NCBI RefSeq assembly: GCF_018812025.1
Contig: NC_063061.1
Location: 144,501 to 208,500, forward strand
DNA length: 64,000 bases
Direction of reading: 5' to 3'
DNA from: Megalobrama amblycephala
Lineage: Eukaryota; Chordata; Actinopteri; Cypriniformes; Xenocyprididae
Of the stretch, positions 49,589-64,000 are shown piece after piece. A program made the position numbers and the translations under genes. Numbering within the stretch: the stretch's first letter is position 1; every line of letters starts with the position of its first letter. The notes under the pieces are model-generated. The model was not told the DNA's origin. It worked only from the letters and a program-made list of their open reading frames with translations, and searched no databases.

Positions 49589-50080
49589 CCTTAATGCTCA
49601 GCTGTACATTGTGAACTTCATCTGAGGGTGTGATGTGGCAGTCGAACTTTCCTGCATCAGTGTGCTGGAGACTGTTGAGTCTGATGGAGAAGTTTCCTCT
49701 CAGATACTCATCAGGGAAGCTTTCAGCTCTGTTCTTGTACCGAGGGCCCTGTGACTCATTACCCTTGACTTTATCATACACAATCTCACTGTTGTGTCTC
49801 CAATGCACATTAATATCTTGAAGTTTATGACCAGGTTCAGTGGAAGAACATGGCAGGACAACTGAACCACCAATAACAGCTTCTACTGTGACCTGCAGAC
49901 ACACTGAAATCACAGGAACATTAACTGTAAATAGTATGTTACATGGATTTATCTTTCAAAATACAGTTTGTTCAGATGCTCACCTTTGTTTATCAGCACT
50001 GCAAAAACACAGATGACACAGAAACTGCAGAGACAGAGAAAACAGGTTAATTTAACTTCCTTAATCTCACAGTACAGCAT
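49589..50080 (-). CDS. Ig V-set receptor gene, leader and V exons (partial)
   Basis: Leader exon 49984-50080: ATG at 50080, 32 codons with a hydrophobic core (CFLCLCSFCVICVFAVLI), donor GTGAGC. V-set exon 49589-49903, 315 bp, phase 1-1: acceptor TTTCAG, then VTVEAVIGGSVVLPCSST, NVHWRHN, YKNRAESFPDEYLRGNFSIRL, HTDAGKFDCHI, donor GTGAGT. Both canonical cysteines, the Trp and the DAGKFDC pattern are intact. This resembles B7/butyrophilin-like or novel immune receptors expanded in fish; I do not assign a name. Further Ig, transmembrane or tail exons are not seen: a 3.4-kb foldback lies directly downstream, so the gene may be broken. The leader call is weaker because an acceptor-like TCTCTGCAG lies inside it. 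Confidence 0.7.
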
Positions 50081-50201
50081 GACATTGGTAACAGGCTGGT
50101 TTGAGATGAAGAACTGATCACACATGACAAGACTGCTTAAAAAACTCAACACACATTGGCTTATACAATATAATAACAATAAAGAGGTTTGGTTTTGTTA
50201 A

Positions 50202-51766
50202 TGTTATGTGCGGTGCTGTAGAGATGAGGCGAATATGGAAATCCACAATGTAACAGGCTTTATTAGCAATCAAGGAATATCAAACAGCATAACACACATT
50301 AAACCACATCAAGAACGGACAAGGATTGCAGGGAGTGAGTCCAACTTAAAGGGAGTGCTGACGAGGACAACAGGTGCTGGGAATCCGGGGAGATGGCGGG
50401 AAGACTGATGAGGGAAGTGCAGACAGGTGTGCGGAACAGGAGGATTCTGGGAAACAGAGATCGGGACAGGCGTGGGCACCCTGGAGACCTACAGGCAGGT
50501 GAGGGGGGTGCAGACGGGTGCGGAGGTCTCTAGGGTGGGTCTAGGACCTCGGGCCATCACGGCGGGTCAGGAGTCTCAGACAGGGTCTGGAACTGAGGAT
50601 GGCCATGACAGGTCAGGAGCCGTAGGCGGCCATGGCAGGTCTGGAGCTGAGGACGGCCATGGTGGGTCAGGAGCCGTGGGCGGCCATGGCGGGTCTGGAG
50701 CTGAGGACGGCCAAGGCGGGTCAGGGGCCGTGGGCGTCCATGGCAGGTCTGGAGCTGAGGATGGCCATGGCGGGTCAGGGGCCGTGGGAGGCCATGGCAG
50801 GTCTCCAGTCCCACCCACATGTTGCCCACCCACAGGTACACTTCCCCCCCAAAAAAGATTCTTCGGGAGACTCAGGGGGGGCTGGAAGGGCTCGTGGCAT
50901 GGTGTGGTCCCGTGGGCTGGTGTGGGCTCGTGGACACCTTGGGTGGGCTCGGCGAGGCATGGAGCGGGCTCGTTGAAGCCTGGAGCAGGCTCGTGGAAGC
51001 ATGGAGCGGGATTGTTGAAATATAGAGCGGGCTCGGCGAAGGCTGGAGTTAGGTTGAGGGGACTGGGAGCTGGTTCAGCCCAAAAGTCTATTAGCCAGTC
51101 CTCTTCCTCAATGGCTAGCGCCTTGAGCTGCTTGGAGGCAAAAAACTCAGGAAACTGGGGCTGCACAGAGGCAGAAGAGACTGTGGTTGCTTCGCAGCCT
51201 TCTTTTCCCTCTTAGGCCATCTGGGCCCAGCGGAGGATCTGTTTTCAGCCATTCTGGGGTTTGGGTCTGGCAGGACACCAGAGGAATGCCCACTGGAGGG
51301 GTAGGCGGAGGAAAGTGGAGATTGGCGAACTGGCCAGGCCGCCTGTGTTTCTGGGTAGACTGGACGAGGATCACACGATTTATCAAGAACCTCCTCAATA
51401 ACAAACTCAGAACAATTTAGAAACAAAATCAATTGCATTGACTAGGGAAAAATAACAGGCAGGTTCTTTAAAACGAATCGTGTCCTCATCCAACCCCGCC
51501 AGAAAACAGGCGTTCAAACATGCATCTGGCCAATTCGCCAAATAAGCAAGCTCAACAAATTCCTCCACATACCTCTCCAGCAAGTGCCCATCCTGCCAGA
51601 ACCCGCAGAGGCGATCCGACGCTGTAGATGGCTTTGGAGGTACGGAAGACACCGGGATCTCGGAGACAAGAAATAAGCCCTTTTTTTTTGATGGATTTCC
51701 AGCAGTTGGGTCCATTCTTCTGTTATGTGCGGTGCTGTAGAGATGAGGCGAGTACGGAAATCCACA
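50202..51766 (-). mobile_element. LTR retrotransposon D: decayed gag-only element
   Basis: Relative of element C. The 3' LTR (from 50202) and 5' LTR remnant (51721-51766) share TGTTATGTGCGGTGCTGTAG and onward. The 5' LTR is cut off at about 51766 by unrelated DNA, and the PPT/LTR junction near 50455 is deleted. Sequence just inside the 5' LTR (AGAATGGAC) pairs with GTCCGTTCT of the LTR with one G-U wobble, as expected for self-priming. Confidence 0.8.
50576..51715 (-). pseudogene. Broken gag-like gene of element D
   Basis: Starts at the ATG at 51715. [20 protein letters not shown] and FLAGLDEDTIRF match element C's gag-like domain. The reading then moves through two further frames: EFVIEEVLDKSC at about 51400, and DWLIDFWAEPAP at about 51100, shared with C's WLIDFWTEP. 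It ends in LPKNLFWGGSVP and DPPWPSSAP repeats. Frameshifts near 51410 and 51160 make it defective. Confidence 0.75.
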
Positions 51767-53240
51767 TTATTTTGAAAGTTGGATCCGGACCCATGCAGAA
51801 CCAAGAAATGCCATAAATGTACTACCCGGAACCAACGTGGACCCGTCTATTATTTGAAAGCTGGACACAGACACAGACCCCACTGGACCCGATCGGCACG
51901 TAGGTCTATTCCATAGCAAATTGTTATTAATAAGTCAATAAACAAGTTGCGAAAATAAAACGTTTCGCCTCATCTAATGTTAATAGCCTTCTCCCTTGTA
52001 CCTGACTGTGATGCACAATCCTCCTTGCCAAGAAAGTTAATCCATGTTATTCCTCTCTTGCCAATTGAAATGCTTAATCCACTCATTATTCCACTTGCTG
52101 TCACAATGACAAATGCGACTTTGCAGTTTTGCATTTTGTTGTATCTCGAGTCAACTCATATAAATAAAATAACTGTTTGCCCTTTTGAACTAATAACTAT
52201 TGCTTGTTCAGTGACATGGCCGCTGATGTTAGCATTACTTATTTGCGATCATTTCTGTGCTTTCTGAGCTGAGTCTGACCAAAACTTTAGATATAACAAG
52301 ACGGTTCATTCATAATATTATTATAAAAATAGTGCGCTCGCAAGAGACTGCATATGCGCGTTAGCTGGAGCAACCTGAAACATAAGCTTTTAAACGCATT
52401 TTGAGCGTCATAGAAAACATTCATGTGATAGTTCATCTCAGATTTTGTTAATGATTTGAAATATGTTATTTAAATGTGAGTGTGCATGGCTGCAAGCAGT
52501 TTTTGAGATTTGAAGTTTGTTTGCATTACTGTTGCACACAATAGGAATAGGAAAACTCGATGATCACCATTTGCTTGCTTTAACTCCGCCTGCTCTGCTT
52601 CTGATGGCTGGGGTCACTCGTGTTTTTTCAACATGTTTCCCGACTACTTTGCAAGTAACAAAACACACGCACAGCGCTGACTGACTCTCAACAAGGCCGG
52701 GTGATCTCCGAATCAGAACGCCTCGGGTATACACACAATGTTAAACAGACCCGGGAATCGAAGTAATAGATTGGGACCCGTCTGACCATTTAAAATATAG
52801 ACCTGAACCCGTACGGTCCCGGGTCCTCGGGTCTCGGGTACTCTTTGTAGACCTCTATTGCACGTGTCGAACTCGATCATCCAAACTCAATCATGACGCA
52901 ATTAATGTAGGGGCTAAATACTGCCAGTTATGTCTTAAGGGATTAAACGGACTGGACAAACCACATCACTTCTTATATTTCAAAAGAGATCCGTGTGTGA
53001 ATGCAGCTTGTTAGAGCTCCCAATTGCCGTCTATGATGTCATTGTAACAATCAAACGACAGTAAAGACGAAGAAAAATCACTCATAGTTCTTGAATGGAA
53101 AACATTCAAATAATCTTAAATGCTGAAAGCACTCTTTTGTTTTTTGTTTGTAATATGTTTCTTTGCTCCTCTTTATTATTTACTACTTGTTTGTATGTTT
53201 TGAAGTTATATTAGTTTAAAATTCTTAACATACAATTGTT
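51767..53240. other. Unassigned sequence
   Basis: Contains GGACCCG/CGGGTCC-type motifs near 51795-51900 and 52780-52850 in partly inverted arrangement, which could be ends of an undescribed element of about 1.1 kb truncating element D. No gene recognised. Confidence 0.35.
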
Positions 53241-53244
53241 TTAA

Positions 53245-54200
53245 AGGTGCCCTAGATTATGTTTTTAAAAGATGTAATATAAGTCTAAGGTGTCCCCTGA
53301 ATGTGTCTGTGAAGTTTCAGCTCAAAATACCCCATAGATTTTTTTTATTAATTTTTTTAACTGCCTATTTTGGGGCATCATTACAAACGTGCCGATTTAT
53401 GCCCTTTAAATCCCGTGGTCCACGCCCACAGAGCTCACGCTTGCCTTAAACAGTGCCTTAACAAAGTTTACACAGCTAATATAACCCTCAAAATCGATCT
53501 TTACAAAGTGTTCGGCATGCATGCGTCGGATTATGTGAGTATTGTATACTGTTATATTGTTTACTTCTGATTTTGAATGAGTTTGAGGCTGTGCTCCGTG
53601 GCTAACGGCTAATGCTACACTGTTGGAGAGATTTATAAAGAATGGAGTTGTGTTTTATGCATTATACAGACTGCAAGTGTTTAAAAATGAAAATAGCGAC
53701 GGCTCTCTTGTCTCCGTGAATACAGTAATAACCGATGGTAACTTTAACCACATTTAACAGTACATTAGCAACATGCTAACGAAACATTTAGAAAGACAGT
53801 TTACAAATATCACTAAAAATATCATGTTATCATGGATCATGTCAGTTATTATTGCTCCATCTGCCATTTTTCGCTATTGTTCTTGCTTGCTTACCTAGTC
53901 TGATGATTTGGTTGTGCACATCCAGACGTTAATACTGGCTGCCCTTGTCTAATGCCTTTTATAATGTTGGAAACGTGGGCTGGCATATGCAAATATTGGG
54001 GGCGTACACCCCGACTGTTACGTAACAGTCGGTGTTATGTTGAGATTCGCCTGTTCTTCGGAGGTCTTTTAAACAAATGAGATTTATATAAGAAGGAGGA
54101 AACAATGGAGTTTGAGACTCACTGTATGTCATTTCCATGTACTGAACTCTTGTTATTTAACTATGCCAAGATAAATTAAATTTTTCATTCGAGGGCACCT
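53245..54200. mobile_element. TTAA-flanked non-autonomous DNA element
   Basis: 956 bp with inverted ends AGGTGCCCTAGA and TCGAGGGCACCT, flanked by TTAA (53241-53244 and 54201-54204). TTAA duplication fits Kolobok or piggyBac; the termini do not begin CCC as in typical piggyBac. No transposase. A fragment of the family lies at 35148-35258. Confidence 0.8.
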
Positions 54201-54204
54201 TTAA

Positions 54205-56130
54205 TTACATTTATTCAAATTAGTAATTACTTTTTGTTTTTGGATGTGGAAAGTTTTAAAGTGAGATCATTGGGGAAAGATGCTCTCAGAATTGTGGCAT
54301 GACAATGCTGGTATTTTTGTTTACTTTAGTAATTATTAAAATTAAAAAGTTATTATTTAATAACATATTAATTATCCATCATAACATAAAGACCAATTAA
54401 GTAAAAACATTCAGAAATACAAAAATTCAGAAATAAAAAAAAATAAAAAAAAATAAAATAATAATAAAGTAAACTTTAAATGGAATTCAGGTTAACTGGA
54501 TTAATTTGCCAGTTGTCAACTATCAACTAAACTGTCAAAATGCATCATTTGACATCTAAATTAACAAATGTTTAATTAAATCAAATTACTATCAAATAAA
54601 AATAACAGCACATGCATCTGGACACAAAAAGGCAGTACAACATGCTAATGTCTGAATCAAAATAATAGTTACTGTGTTAAACTATAACTCGTTAATTAAT
54701 CAAACCAATTTATCAACGTCAAATTAATCAAAATGATTACTGCATTAATGAAAGGGTTTCTTTGTTAATGCTGGTTTAATTCAGGACCAAAACAAACCAG
54801 GCCAAATACAAATGTGAGTCACGCAAACTTCATCCCTTTTTGCACGTGTCGCAGCACATAAGTGAAATGTGTGGAAAGTCCGAAGCATCTTTACTTATCT
54901 TACCCTGCTGGTCTTTGATAGGCCCTATCTTGATTACATTGTAAGACTAGGACAAATTACTCTCAAATAAAAATATCTGCACATGCACTGGGACACAAAA
55001 CGGCAACACAGCTATTGTTAGCGCTACCCTGAAACTTGTTAATTAATGACGTTGAAATCGTTTTTGTTCATTTTAGTTTAAATGAGGACCAAAACAAACC
55101 AGGCCAAATACATATGCGATCACACAAACATCATCATTTTTTGCATGTGTCACAGCAGATCTTAAATGAAATGTGTGGGAAGTATGAAGCATTTTGTGAA
55201 AACAGTATGTCTTAAAAAAATCATAAACATACCCGATGATCATGGTGCACCAACATAAATCATGTGTATAGCACAAAAAATTCATGAGATAGCCGCCGCC
55301 TTTGTCAGAAATCCGAAAGCATCAAGGCTCAGAACCTTTCTCAAGCGGAAGTCGTCACATAACCTTCTTCTTCTCTGTTTATTATTGACTGATCGCAAAC
55401 TGTTTAGCGCATTACCACAACTGGTGAACGGGAGAATTTACTTCGAACAATAGCAGAAAAAAAAAACATCACGATTGTGTTTTCACAATTTTCCAAAAGA
55501 GGAAAAAATATAAAGATGCATAGAAAAAATATATTGATTTCTATATCTGAGTGGAACGGTTTCTCGAACAATGCCAAGTGAGATGTACAACACATGTTTG
55601 TCCAAATAGCATTTGATTCAGAATTCATCAAACGTACCTGATCATCATAGTGGCCCAATATTATCTAATGTTTGCATATAAATATTTCTGAAATACAACT
55701 TTTCCAAACAGATTTTTTCATAACCAGGTGAACTGATTAGAAGTATGCACAAGATATTCATATATTCAAGACTCCAGAGAGACAAATTGACTTTCAAATG
55801 ATTTTCACATGTACTTTTGAATTTCTAATGAATTTCACCATTCCTAATATCATAAAGTTTCTGATCTCATTGGATCTCTCATCATCTGTCTGTCTTTAAT
55901 TCATCACTAAAAGACATGAACAAAAGCTCAGTTTTATTTCTCATCTTCATTGATTAGACTGCAAAATATTTTACTAATTTCACTCAAAAATAATTATGTT
56001 TATATTATAGTAAAAATATGCTGGTCTTTTCCGCAATTAGTTATAGTGGTCCTCCTGTCCGATGTTACATTTGATCTTATTATTGAAATGAACAGTCATA
56101 AATTAAATCATTAAATGTACTCAGACTTAC
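54205..56130. other. Non-genic region
   Basis: Very AT-rich. Two related segments (54770-54860 and 55065-55180, sharing AGGACCAAAACAAACCAGGC) indicate a local duplication. No gene recognised. Confidence 0.45.
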
Positions 56131-56801
56131 ATGAATATGAGATTGAAGCTTCCCTTTGTAAACTCCTCTGGGAAAACATTGTTTTCTGGATCCTGATTCT
56201 TAAGTGAAACATTTCTGTGAATAAAGTCTTATATATTCCTGCTGTCAGTGAGTCTGTAATGCACTGTCATGTCTTGACTTCAGTTCAACATTGTAACAGC
56301 AGGACAAGATAGCAGAATTTCCAGTCCTCATTCTGACCTACAGAGAAAAATGAGAGAAAGAATTATATACAAGGGAAACAAAGCTTGGTATTTTCATGAA
56401 TTTGCCTTTGAAATGGGTTTCAAAAATGAATTAACAAACACTTGACATTTTTCTACAATAAGTAACTTACTTTTTTTCATATGGGCTCAATCCAGAAAGA
56501 TCTTCCTCATAGTTCCTCTATCTTGTTTTCATCCTGACAGACTACTTATTCTGGTGGGAGGAGTAATTCAGAGAGACTTAAGTGGGTATGAGTTTCCTCT
56601 CAGATAATCACCAGGCAATCTTTCAGTTCTGTTCTCATACTCTGCATCCTGTTTCTCTAGTTAATGACTGCTGGGAAATAGATCATGCATAATCTCATTG
56701 TGTTTCCAAAACACATTAATGTCATAAAGTGTAAGCTCGTCTTTTGTAGAAGAACATATCAAGACCGCCAATATCAGCCTCTACTGTGACTTGCAGAGAC
56801 G
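56131..56801 (-). pseudogene. Two-domain Ig receptor pseudogene
   Basis: V exon at about 56577-56801 (SLQVTVEADIGG after acceptor TTTCAG, YENRTERLPGDYLRGN) with a frameshift that destroys the first Cys region and several stops. A second Ig exon at 56131-56338 follows (acceptor TCTGTAG, AILSCCYNVELKS, a TGA where Trp is expected, donor GTAAGT). It shows that the family's genes have at least two Ig domains. Confidence 0.75.
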
Positions 56802-56814
56802 CTGAAATGACAGA

Positions 56815-58226
56815 AATGAGTGAGCATTTAAGTGAGCATTTAAGATATTGATAAATATGTTAAGTTTTTTTTCATTTGTGTTCTTGCTTCTATCATACTC
56901 AGTTAGTAATGTGCAAAAGTTTTAGGCATGTTACTAACACATAACCTAGTTTTAAGACAGTTGTTTATATCCTTTTCTCCAGTGCGCCATACAGAAATAT
57001 CAGTTTTTCCAAACATTCATGTTGCCATTAATCGTAATAGTCCTAAATATATATATAAAAAAGGAGTCTGACGACATTTGTCTTCACTTTTTCACATTTT
57101 TGTTCAAGAAAAACCTTAAGTGCAAAAGCAGAGCATTTGGACACAATGCTTTTGATGGCTGTTCTCATAGTGCTGTGTCTAGTTCCTAAATACATATATA
57201 CCTTCAGTTTGTATTGTCTCATTTAGTTTGTAGAGACGCGTCACATGATGCCCTGATATTTTATAGGTAAATGGTTTTGCTGTGGCACCAGGACACTGTC
57301 ACAAGGAAGACTCCATTCCCATTTCTTACTCTGAAGTGTGTTCTCGTTCCTACTGTTGACTTCCTGATTCCTGACAATCCATATGCAAGCAATACTTTAA
57401 CAATACAAACACAAGGAATCCTTGGCAAACAAAGCAACTCAGGACAGTATCGTTACAGCAAACAACGACTGACAAACCACAAAACAAACACAAGAACAAT
57501 TTATTAGACACAGGCTAACAAGTTATCAAGGGGGTGTGGTCATGGGAACACACAAAGGTAACCAAGGGAACTAACAAGACACACCTGTTTTCTGTCTGCC
57601 TCAACTCTGTGTCTGTCTTTGTCTGGCCTTGCATGTTTCTGTTGCTGGTGATAGACCACTGCCAGTTTGTACTGTTGAATTATTTAATGAAGCCATAAAT
57701 GGATCCTAACTCAGCAGACTCTACATTACATACCTGTACTCATTTTGTGTAGTGTGTTTAGTGGGAAATAAAGCTGAACTCACACGGCACTTTGATTTAT
57801 TCTGCTGTTAGTCGGTGTGACCTTTTATAGTACAACTTTTAACCCTATAAGATTATTCAGGTAAGGTAAGTCAAATCTAGCGTAAACCATAAAGTACTCA
57901 TTCGCCCTCAAGTTGAAGTTCTTAGACTGCTTTATATAGTTTGATACACGCTCTGAACCACTGATTCTGTACCAGAACTTCTAATACCAGGGTTCTTTGG
58001 ACCCCCTAAAAGCATCATATATGTTATAACTAAAGGTGTAATACCTTTTGTTCCCAACATTGCATTTACACCTATTATTGCTCATATTATCCATCTGTTG
58101 TTAATACGTTTTATTTTCTGATTTTGATGCATTTGATAGCATTCATGTTTTTCTCTAGGACCTACGTATTCTATCGCGCTTTTTTCTATGCCAAATCCAT
58201 ATTTTTCTTATTTGAGTAATGTTAAA
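56815..58226. other. Non-genic region with a possible LTR fragment
   Basis: No gene recognised. 57440-57640, read on the minus strand, has AATAAA and LTR-like composition (CACACCTG, CACACCCCCTTG) but no defined ends. Confidence 0.35.
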
Positions 58227-58232
58227 TACAGG

Positions 58233-60875
<2,643 letters not shown>

Positions 60876-60876
60876 A

Positions 60877-62411
60877 CAGGGAGTGCAGAATTATTAGGCA
60901 AGTTGATTTTCTGATCATATTTTTTTCCCAAGCACATTTTACCAATTCCAATCCACATCAATCTTAATAACTACTATTAATATTGTTTTTAATCATTTAT
61001 AAGTGATATATAATTGTTCATGAAGGCTGGAAATGAAAAATGCCTTATATTCAGGTGTGCAGAATTATTAGGCAAGTTTTCTTTTACAGGCAAAATGAGC
61101 CAAAAAAGAGATTTAACTCAGACTGAAAAGTCAAAAATTATTAAATACTCATGAGAAGGACGCAATACTAATGCAATACTAGAAATTGCAAAGTTAAAGC
61201 ATGACCAAGGGACAGCAAAATGCTCATTGGGTCAGCGGGGTCAGACAAAAACAGGTGGAAAAGAAAAGACACATGTTAACTGCAAAATAATTAAGAACTA
61301 AGTGTGAAACCATCAGGAACCCTTTAGTCTCCAGCGCCACCATTTTCCAGAGCTGCAACCTACCTGGAGTCTCCAGAAGTGCAAGGTGTTAGGATCTCAG
61401 AGACTTAGGTTAGCTAAAGAATCCTAAAAAATGACCTGCACTTGATAAGAATCACAAGCTGAAGTGTTATAAAATACATGAAGACTGGGTTTTTATAGGC
61501 CTTATAAACAGACAGCTTGAGAGTGACTCCTGAAGGACCAGCACCACATCCTCTTGTACCACTGTTTGAAGAATCTATCTTCCAGAATCTGGCAGTAAGT
61601 TTTGGAAGATCATTTTTAGTCCATCTCTGCAAGACAGACATTTCAGGATAAGAGATGGACTAAAAGTGAACTCAAACACCTTACTGCCAGATTCTGGATA
61701 AATTCTTCAAACAGTGGTACAAGAGGATGTGGTGCTGGTCCATCAGGAGTCATTCTCAAGCTGTCTGTCTATAAGCCCTATTAAAACCCAGTCTTCATGT
61801 ATTTTATAACACTTCAGCTTGTGATTCTTATCAAGTGCAGGTCATTTTTTAGGATTCTTTAGCTAACCTAAGTCTCTGAGATCCTAACACCTTGCACTTC
61901 TGGAGACTCCAGGTAGGTTGCAGCTCTGGAAAATGGTGGCGCTGGAGACTAAAGGGTTCCTGATGGTTTCACACTTAATTCTTCACCTTAATTCTTAATT
62001 ATTTGCAGTTTACATGTGTCTTTTCTTTTCCACCTGTTTTTGTCTGACCCCGCTGACCCAATGAGCATTTTGCTGTCCCTTGGTCATGCTTTAACTTTGC
62101 AATTTCTAGTATTGCATTAGTATTGCGTCCTTCTCATGAGTATTTAATAATTTTTGACTTTTCAGTCTGAGTTAAATCTCTTTTTTGGCTCATTTTGCCT
62201 GTAAAAGAAAACTTGCCTAATAATTCTGCACACCTGAATATAAGGCATTTTTCATTTCCAGCCTTCATGAACAATTATATATCACTTATAAATGATTAAA
62301 AACAATATTAATAGTAGTTATTAAGATTGATGTGGATTGGAATTGGTAAAATGTGCTTGGGAAAAAAATATGATCAGAAAATCAACTTGCCTAATAATTC
62401 TGCACTCCCTG
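60877..62411. mobile_element. Foldback Tc1/mariner-like element, copy 2
   Basis: 1535 bp, same family as 6484-8010 but in opposite orientation, judging from the asymmetric centre (61590-61690). Right TA at 62412-62413; the left TA is at 58226-58228, now separated by LTR element C, which inserted after the first four bases of the terminal repeat. The left arm keeps the transposase-like start (MSQKRDLTQTEKSKIIKY then a stop). Confidence 0.92.
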
Positions 62412-62413
62412 TA

Positions 62414-64000
62414 TTTCCCCTCTCAATCTACATTTTTCCATTGTGTAATTTCCTATCGTGAAAATTTTGACTATTTCTGGACATTTGCTACATTCTTCCA
62501 AAGTAGATTTTTTTGCAATTTAGTACTTTCAGATTTACTATAGTACAATTTGCGACTTCATGTACTTAAATTTGGTCCACTACAATCAATCATCTAGGGG
62601 CCATATCCCTGCTAGGGTTAAGGTCCCTATCACTAAAGTTACCAGTAATACTGGCATGGGCATGCACGGTTCTTTCAATTTCTTATTTTTTCTTGCTCAA
62701 TTTTCACTTTTTTCTCCATCATCCAATTTCATAACTCCTATCTTTTGCTTAGTAAGCCAGATATCCTTCCTCTTTGCTTATGCTATTGTCTTCTTCTAGC
62801 ACTCTTCCTCTTCTTCACCTAAGTCTTCATCTGGCTCACCTCAGTTTGAGGTTGCAACATGCTCTCTTCAACCTTATACTGTTCACCTCTGTGGTTGGTT
62901 ACAAACATCAAACTCAAAAACCTAACTTTCACAACTGTTGCTTAGTCATCTTATCTTATAACAAACAAAGGAAGTATTGCAGTTACTAAATTTCATAATC
63001 TTTCAAGCATATATGGCCTTAACTTAAAAGCAAGCAAATGACTACACTGAAACAGGTAAATAGCAATATCAATATCATTTTCCAAAACACTGTCATGGGT
63101 TAGATGAAAATTATACAGGTAAAAGTACATAATAAGAACATTTACTGTATGCTGCTTAATCTCATTACACTTAATGGGTCTCATTCATGAAACACGAGCA
63201 GAACAAATTTTTGTGTAAATCGTGTGTGAAGTGGTTCTGGCGTAAATTTTCGGATTCATTAAAATGTTCATATTTTCCAAATGTTATTTGGTACGAAAAA
63301 AATCTACACCTGCTCCCAGCCACGCGTAAATAGTGCGTTTAACATCCGAACGTTGTGCTCATTAATAAGGCTGCATTTTAATTCACCTTAATAAGGTACA
63401 TTACACAGCATTTTGAAAAAATATTATATATAGTAATTATATAAATTTTTTCTTTTTACTTTTATTGTGAGAGCCAGTAATAGCATCTGCAAACGGAGCA
63501 CTTTAATCAAATAATTAATTGATTTCAATAGGGCTGGGCAAACTAATGGCCCCTTAACTGTTATGGAAATTGTTTCCTATAAAATGGCCAAAATCCTTCG
63601 TTTGGTGTCATAATATGATGCCCATATATAGTTGTCAGTCGGATTTAATGGGCGGAATTTATGGTAATTGAAAATGAGTGTGCACGCACGTCCCAATTGG
63701 CAATAATATTACATCCAGCTATGCTGAACTTCTCTCTCCTCACCACAATTTTGGACTTTATAGTATTATAACAAACTGCTTCAAAACATCTTCCTGTGAA
63801 ACCTTGACATGGAGACTCTCCCTGATATCTGACTAGATATTCTAGATATATAAATAAAAAATATATAAAAATATTATATAAAATTGATTAATAATAAATG
63901 AGCAATTTAAAGAAAAGTAACATTAGGAAAATGAAACAACAGAAAAGTATGTATGTATGTCTAATTCACACAGGTTTAAAAACTCCTGATCCTTCAGGTC
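62414..64000. other. Non-genic right end
   Basis: AT-rich sequence with no gene, RNA gene or recognised repeat. Small frames at 62560-62989 lack any domain. Confidence 0.45.

Overview
This is vertebrate nuclear DNA, most likely from a cyprinid (carp/minnow-type) teleost. It is AT-rich, has split genes with GT/AG introns, and is packed with fish-type transposable elements: Tc1/mariner, hAT MITEs, TTAA-flanked elements, an L2 LINE, Ty3/gypsy pieces and the common cyprinid repeat with GGGCCCAAG ends. Nothing looks bacterial and I see no rRNA, tRNA or CRISPR.

Host genes. One gene is complete on the minus strand: a 10-exon, 574-residue SLC22 organic-anion-transporter (OAT clade) gene, positions 32896 down to 10684. 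All splice sites and phases agree. Its introns hold an LTR element, a complete Tc1 element, a gypsy remnant split by a second Tc1, a hAT MITE and other repeats. Further right, the minus strand carries three copies of an immunoglobulin V-set receptor exon (44.4, 49.6 and 56.6 kb). Only the middle one, with a putative leader exon, is intact, and its downstream exons are not visible.

Layout. 1-2297: 19-bp minisatellite. 2864-6300: LTR element A. 6484-8010: foldback Tc1/mariner-like element. 10684-32896: SLC22 gene. 33.8-37.5 kb: TE mosaic containing a second copy of the SLC22 exon-1 donor region. 39.1-44.2 kb: TIR elements, a SCAN-type gag fragment, a solo LTR and a long palindrome. 44.4-50.1 kb: Ig exons around a foldback with a nested L2. 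50.2-51.8 kb: decayed LTR element D. 53.2-54.2 kb: TTAA-flanked element. 56.1-56.8 kb: Ig pseudogene. 58.2-60.9 kb: LTR element C, inserted in the terminal repeat of a second foldback (60877-62411). 62.4-64 kb: nothing recognised.

Most interesting system. Four LTR elements (A, B, C, D) share one unusual design: a short gag-like N-terminal domain, then a long Pro/Ser/Glu-rich region made of in-frame minisatellites, then PPW-type repeats. None has protease, reverse transcriptase or integrase. A, B and C have 5-bp target duplications. The LTR pairs of A and C are identical by eye, so they moved recently. In all four, a 9-10-nt stretch about 30 nt downstream of the LTR TATA-like box is the reverse complement (one wobble in D) of the sequence just inside the 5' LTR. 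This is the signature of Tf1/sushi-type self-priming. The elements therefore look like recently active, gag-only, self-primed retrotransposons that depend on an autonomous partner outside this window.
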